From Straminergon stramineum (taxonomy: Eukaryota > Streptophyta > Bryopsida > Hypnales > Calliergonaceae): DNA of 64,000 nucleotides. Position numbers and translations under genes: made by a program. The stretch lies in contig OY987271.1 of assembly GCA_963920665.1 (NCBI GenBank), positions 2,606,501-2,670,500 of the forward strand, written 5' to 3'. Below, piece by piece: positions 60,188-64,000 of this stretch; the first letter of the stretch is position 1; each line of letters begins with the position of its first letter. The notes beneath the pieces were generated by a model. The model ran no database searches, was not told the DNA's origin, and worked only from the letters and a program-made list of their open reading frames with translations.

Positions 60188-61675
60188 CTAATATGAATGT
60201 CGGAAGTGTTCATCCGGCATAGGCCAATTGAATTGGCTAGTGAACCAATTGATGATGTGGGCCAAACCACCCCGATAACCATCACCTCTTTGACAAAGCC
60301 AGTCCAAGTATTGGTGAAACACAATTCCCAATTGGTGGTGGCTAAACATGGCCATTGCATTTGTTTCCCGTTGCAATTTGTTGTAGTTCTTTGACATGCA
60401 TTGTTTATTGATCCTTTGAGCTATTTTACCAATCACATATTCCTCCAATGCACGTGATAAATGTGGAATGATTTCCACATTTGCATCTCTTCTATGCAAA
60501 TATGCAATGCTTGGATCCACCCACCACCTCCTTGTTAAAGCTTCGTTCATGTCACTTGTAGATGTGCACGTATACAAGGATTTCATTGGTTTGGTAGCTA
60601 TAGTAGTCATGCCCCAGTTGCAAATTCCAATGTAGACACGTGATTCATCATCAAGAAAATGAAACATGATGTTGTTTGGAGAAATATCATTGTGTAGATG
60701 TCCAACAACGTGTACCGCATTCATAATATGCACCAATGCCCAAGCAAGCTCGGTGCGCTTCTTTCGAAACCGAGCGAGATGAAAAGCTTTAGTCACATCT
60801 GACTCTATTGATTTCGAATATTGTAACCAAACATATATGTTGTCTGGATAATCGTTATCCAGGTTCAACATTTGCCGAAGTGTTCCACCATTCCACCAAT
60901 ATGACTACCCTTCATTTATTCTTGCATGAACTGCAACAAACTGTATAACTCCTGAATGTGGAATCCTCACTGCCATTGATTCATTTTGATGTTCCAACTT
61001 TGCAAGCTGAGGCTGTGTAGTGTGGTGGTTAATTATCTTTGCTGCGAACTCCCAAGATGAAGCTATCCCTGGACATCCTTCAATTCTCACCCTCCAAATC
61101 ATTGCATATCCTCCCTTCATGATTAAGCCATCTTGGGAAATCACTCGTGCAGTGTCCAGAAGCGCTATAAAATGACATCTACCCATATCCAATTCAGCAA
61201 GTCCTTCATCATTAGTCCACCAACCCAATGATCCTCATCTATTACGCCTCTTTGCATATGGGGCGCAACGCCCAATAAACAATTGAGCTTTGAGAATGAC
61301 TTATTCAAAGGCTTCATCATTTGCACAGTGCTATTTTTCGTATTTTCCAAGAACCACATCAACGTTCCACAATGCATCATGCACCTTGTTCTCCAAACAT
61401 TTGTTGAAGCCCCTCTTCTCTATCTCATGTTGCCATTGCGGAACATTCAAGGCATCCAACATTCTCTATGTCATGTCTACCTTGAATTTTTGTAGACACT
61501 CCTCTCCATATCTTACATATTTTGTGTCAAGAGACACAATGGTTTTTGATTCATAGAATTTTGCAAAGCATTCGGTTAGGAATGCTTTGCATGCATCGGA
61601 TGGAATTTCCTTAGCTGCCACCTTTTCTTGTACCACTTGTTTTCCCTTCGCCGCGTTCTTCGATCTTGGCATCAT
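60188..61675 (-). pseudogene. Protein-kinase-like protein, pseudogene
   Basis: A single frame of 496 codons from ATG at 61675 (a second ATG follows directly) to 60188, with five internal stops (61466, 61331, 61301, 61235, 60905) and no frameshift. N-terminus basic (MMPRSKNAAKGKQVVQEKVA). Codons 185-213 show a glycine-loop-like MKGGYAMIWRVRIEG and a putative ATP lysine (EFAAKII). Around codon 328 is the catalytic-loop form HNDISPNNIMF. The DFG position reads ICNWG (353-355), so the metal-binding Asp is Asn. An RRWWVDPS segment follows, typical of a repetitive kinase-like family I recall from moss and lycophyte genomes. No intron is needed. The GTCCG-rich flanks suggest it was carried by a transposon. 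Substrate and role unknown. Confidence 0.7.
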
Positions 61676-61720
61676 GATAAATTTTTAATACCAAAAATTT
61701 GTAATTAAAACTTAGAAATT

Positions 61721-61745
61721 CACTACAAAAAATAGTAATAATGGG
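61721..61745. mobile_element. Possible CACTA terminus
   Basis: CACTACAAAAAATAGTAATA lies just upstream of the kinase-like pseudogene, whose 5' end faces it. It has the form of a CACTA end, but no partner end was found. Confidence 0.3.
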
Positions 61746-61854
61746 GCTCGCAAGTAAGACTTCTGCCTTCCCAAGGAGAGGAGCCAATGGAGGATGAACT
61801 ACCAAGCTCTCCACTCCATACTTGCAAAACGCAAGGGGCAAGGCAAAAGTGCTT

Positions 61855-62260
61855 ACGGATGGGCCGTCTGCCTCGTCGCGACCATCCAATCGTCCGGACT
61901 TCATTTTGTCCGATCATTTGGGCGCATTCTGACCACCTTGTCTTGGCCGTCTGATTGTATGGACAATCATCTGTCTGCCTCGAGGCGGCTGTTCAATCAA
62001 GAGGACAATCGATGTCCACCAGATCCGACGCCCGGCTTGGTGCAAATGTCGCAAGCTCGTCCGATCGGATGGACGGTCGACTATCCGCAATATCGGACAG
62101 TGTGAATGGCGCGGATGCAGTAGCCCATTTGGAGATGGCAAACAGACGGAACGAGGCAGACGGAAGACCGTCCACACAGGGTTGTTCTGTCGAACACATT
62201 TTGGGGTTGGGTGTCGAGTTGTTCGTCTGATGTCGCGTGTCATACAAGACGAGTGTCGTG
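61855..62260. repeat. GC-rich block of GTCCG/CGGAC words, right side
   Basis: Dense GTCCG, CGGAC, GTCTG and CGATCG words in an otherwise AT-rich area. Frames of 84-117 codons in several phases here reflect base composition and do not look like genes. Confidence 0.6.
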
Positions 62261-62689
62261 TATACATGACAATTTTGACAAATAAAGCCTTATCCTAACA
62301 GCAAAGATAATTTGAAATCTCATTTTATTTATGATCCATAATTAAGAATGTAATAAGTGATTATTAAATTGAGACACTTCAATAAAATGAAACTCAAATA
62401 TGTCAAGATTAGAAATAGAAAGTGTTTTATTTGAAAGTCAACCTTGAAGTTGACTTTATTAGACGGACAAGGGGGTCTACTAGACGTGTTGGACGTCGTG
62501 TTCGTCGTGTTGTCGAGTTGTTTGGCCGAACAACCATGCGTCCACATGATCGGAGATTTTAATTTCTCTTGAACATCTCTAAGCCAAATATATGTATCAT
62601 ATTGAACATTTCAGTTTCAAACGAAAGTAAGAATCAAGTAAATCATCTATCATGGAAATGAAAAAAATTTATAGAAGGATAGCCGGTGA

Positions 62690-63190
62690 GGTTTGTTCGT
62701 TGAAATACTCTCACTATTGAGATTCTCATGTTTACATTATTTTATCTTAAAATTAATAATGTTCTAGTTTCGATCTTGAATATACTCAACTTATCAATTC
62801 TCTTATGAATAAAAACTAAACATATTTTGGTTGAATTTTTCTTCCTATGTTCTCATGCTCTCATCTAAATTCTTCAACATATAAAATTATAAAATCGTAC
62901 TCACAAGTGGAAATATTTATTGTTTCAATAATTAGAAGCCAAAAATCTAGTCAAGCAAATAGCAAAATAATTTGTTTCAGTCACCTTGAATGCAAATATC
63001 TTACAATCTATGTGGGCTAAGTTTTTGAAATTGCTTCTACACATTTTTAAATTGCTATAGTACAAAATTGTACAATCTGACATGCCAAAGATATTGTTTC
63101 TACATTTTCTAGTTCTTTGTAATTGAAATGGCAATTCTAAATCACTAAATGGTCTTCGATGGAAAAGAGCCTTCGGACTTCTAGGGTTTA
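62690..63190 (+). mobile_element. Diverged partial copy of the TTAA element (copy 5)
   Basis: It follows the right half of the copy at 3403 in order: CTCACTATTG..ATT, then TCTAGTCAAG, AATGCAAATATCTTACAATC and AAATGGCAATT, ending CTTCTAGGGTTTAC. The terminal GGGGTTAA has decayed and the left end could not be placed. Confidence 0.55.
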
Positions 63191-63598
63191 CAATTCAATT
63201 TCTAATAGCAAATGGAACTAAAATGGTGGTTCTCGCTATTCTACAAACCTCTATTGTATATTTGGGAAATCCTTTGCATTTGCAATTCACCTATTCACAT
63301 TGAATGATTGGAATGAGAAAATTGTAGAAAGTGGTCCAAAACATTTTTCATTTTCACAAATACCCATTAACCCATAGTCATGCATCAATGGTATTAAATC
63401 CTACAAATTACGTGACATAAATATCGCTTTATTAAAATATAAAAATACAATGTATTTCTATCAAAATCACAAAAAAGGTGATTACAACTCGTGGAGAGCA
63501 TTGTGCCATATTTGCCACACTCTACCATCTATGTACATTACAATGAGTGAACCATACACGAAAATAAACATAAGATGACTAGAATACCATATTCTACT
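63191..63598. other. AT-rich spacer
   Basis: Nothing recognised. It would include the 3' flank of the minus-strand Gly-rich protein. Confidence 0.4.
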
Positions 63599-64000
63599 TT
63601 ACTCTAAATTGGAATCCGAATTGGAATCCTTGTTGTCATTTGGGCCTGAAGGGTGTACCCCAATATATGGTCCACCCCTATAGTTGTAATCATATCCACT
63701 TGATGCACCTCCTTGTCCATATTCATTTCCAAAAGAAGGACCTCCAAAGGTTGGAGGAGGAATTGGAGCACTATCCCAAGACCCTCTGTGACTTGATCCG
63801 CCATAATAAGGGCCTCCTTGATGCCCATGTGTAGTCGATCCAAAGTAGTATTGAGAGCCTCCTTGGCTAGAACCACCATAGTGCATCATTCCATGGCTTC
63901 CTCCTATACTTTAAGAGCCAACTCGGGGGGCGTTACCATAATCTGAACCACCTGTCCCATCTCGTGATCTACGTGCATTATAGTCATGGTAGTAGGACCC
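63599..64000 (-). pseudogene. Gly/Ser/Tyr-rich C-terminal tail of a protein (partial)
   Basis: The minus-strand frame enters at the right edge (HDYNARRSRDGTGGSDYGNA), meets one TAA at about 63914, then runs 96 codons to TAA at 63599. It is low-complexity: repeats of YGGSS, HQGGPYYGGSSHRG, then a Pro patch and an acidic Asp/Ser end. Tails like this follow the dimerisation domain of some plant hAT transposases and also occur in RNA-binding proteins. The domain that would decide lies outside the window. The internal stop suggests a pseudogene. Confidence 0.45.

Noticed and set aside
61914..62267. Frames of 84-117 codons in the GTCCG-rich block.
   Set aside because: Open in several phases on both strands because of base composition; no domain and no consistent codon pattern.
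1..64000. tRNA or rRNA genes.
   Set aside because: No cloverleaf with recognisable A and B boxes or rRNA core sequence was noticed by eye; a tRNAscan or Rfam search would be decisive.

Overview
The window is plant nuclear DNA from a large, AT-rich, transposon-packed genome. It holds one intron-containing host gene, a KDEL-type auxin-binding protein. The rest is mostly decayed mobile DNA with premature stops, solo-LTR-like units and MITEs. The transposon proteins still readable are a DUF7869-type protein, a kinase-like protein of a type I associate with moss and lycophyte genomes, and a Ty3/gypsy gag. Together with genic islands tens of kilobases apart, they suggest a non-flowering land plant (gymnosperm, fern or lycophyte). 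That assignment is inference.

Host gene. An ABP1-like gene lies on the minus strand at 37029-40133. It has five exons with GT-AG introns in compatible phases and encodes about 206 residues: a signal peptide on its own small exon, the box A zinc site, an N-glycosylation sequon and a KDEL near the end. The upstream region and first exon occur a second time at the left edge (about 1-585), so a second copy probably continues leftwards out of the window.

Mobile DNA from left to right. 3403-4366 is a TTAA-flanked element. 8225-9730 is a TIR element with a fold-back and tandem repeats. 12240-14613 and 20901-22780 are two inverted copies of a large repeat unit around a CACTA element (14794-20691), which itself carries a solo LTR with a perfect target duplication (16209-17345). 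A block of small palindromes follows (23481-24124). A third copy of the large unit (24274-28243) is followed directly by a DUF7869 pseudogene (28312-29826). A second TTAA element lies at 31826-32753 and a third sits in intron 3 of the ABP1 gene. Two more copies of the large unit (42348-49073 plus, 49470-58692 minus) again lie tail to tail. They carry nested insertions: a fourth TTAA element, a solo-LTR-like insertion, a 1.06-kb palindrome, and a gag pseudogene split by a 3.5-kb insertion. The right end has a kinase-like pseudogene between GTCCG-rich blocks and the Gly-rich tail of a protein running off the edge.

The best-supported new observation is the TTAA/CCCCTAAAGG family. Four copies of 0.93-0.96 kb are each flanked by TTAA, and one copy interrupts a repeat whose sister copies keep the undisturbed site with a single TTAA. 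This is piggyBac-like target behaviour, which is unusual in a plant. None of the transposon reading frames seen here is intact.
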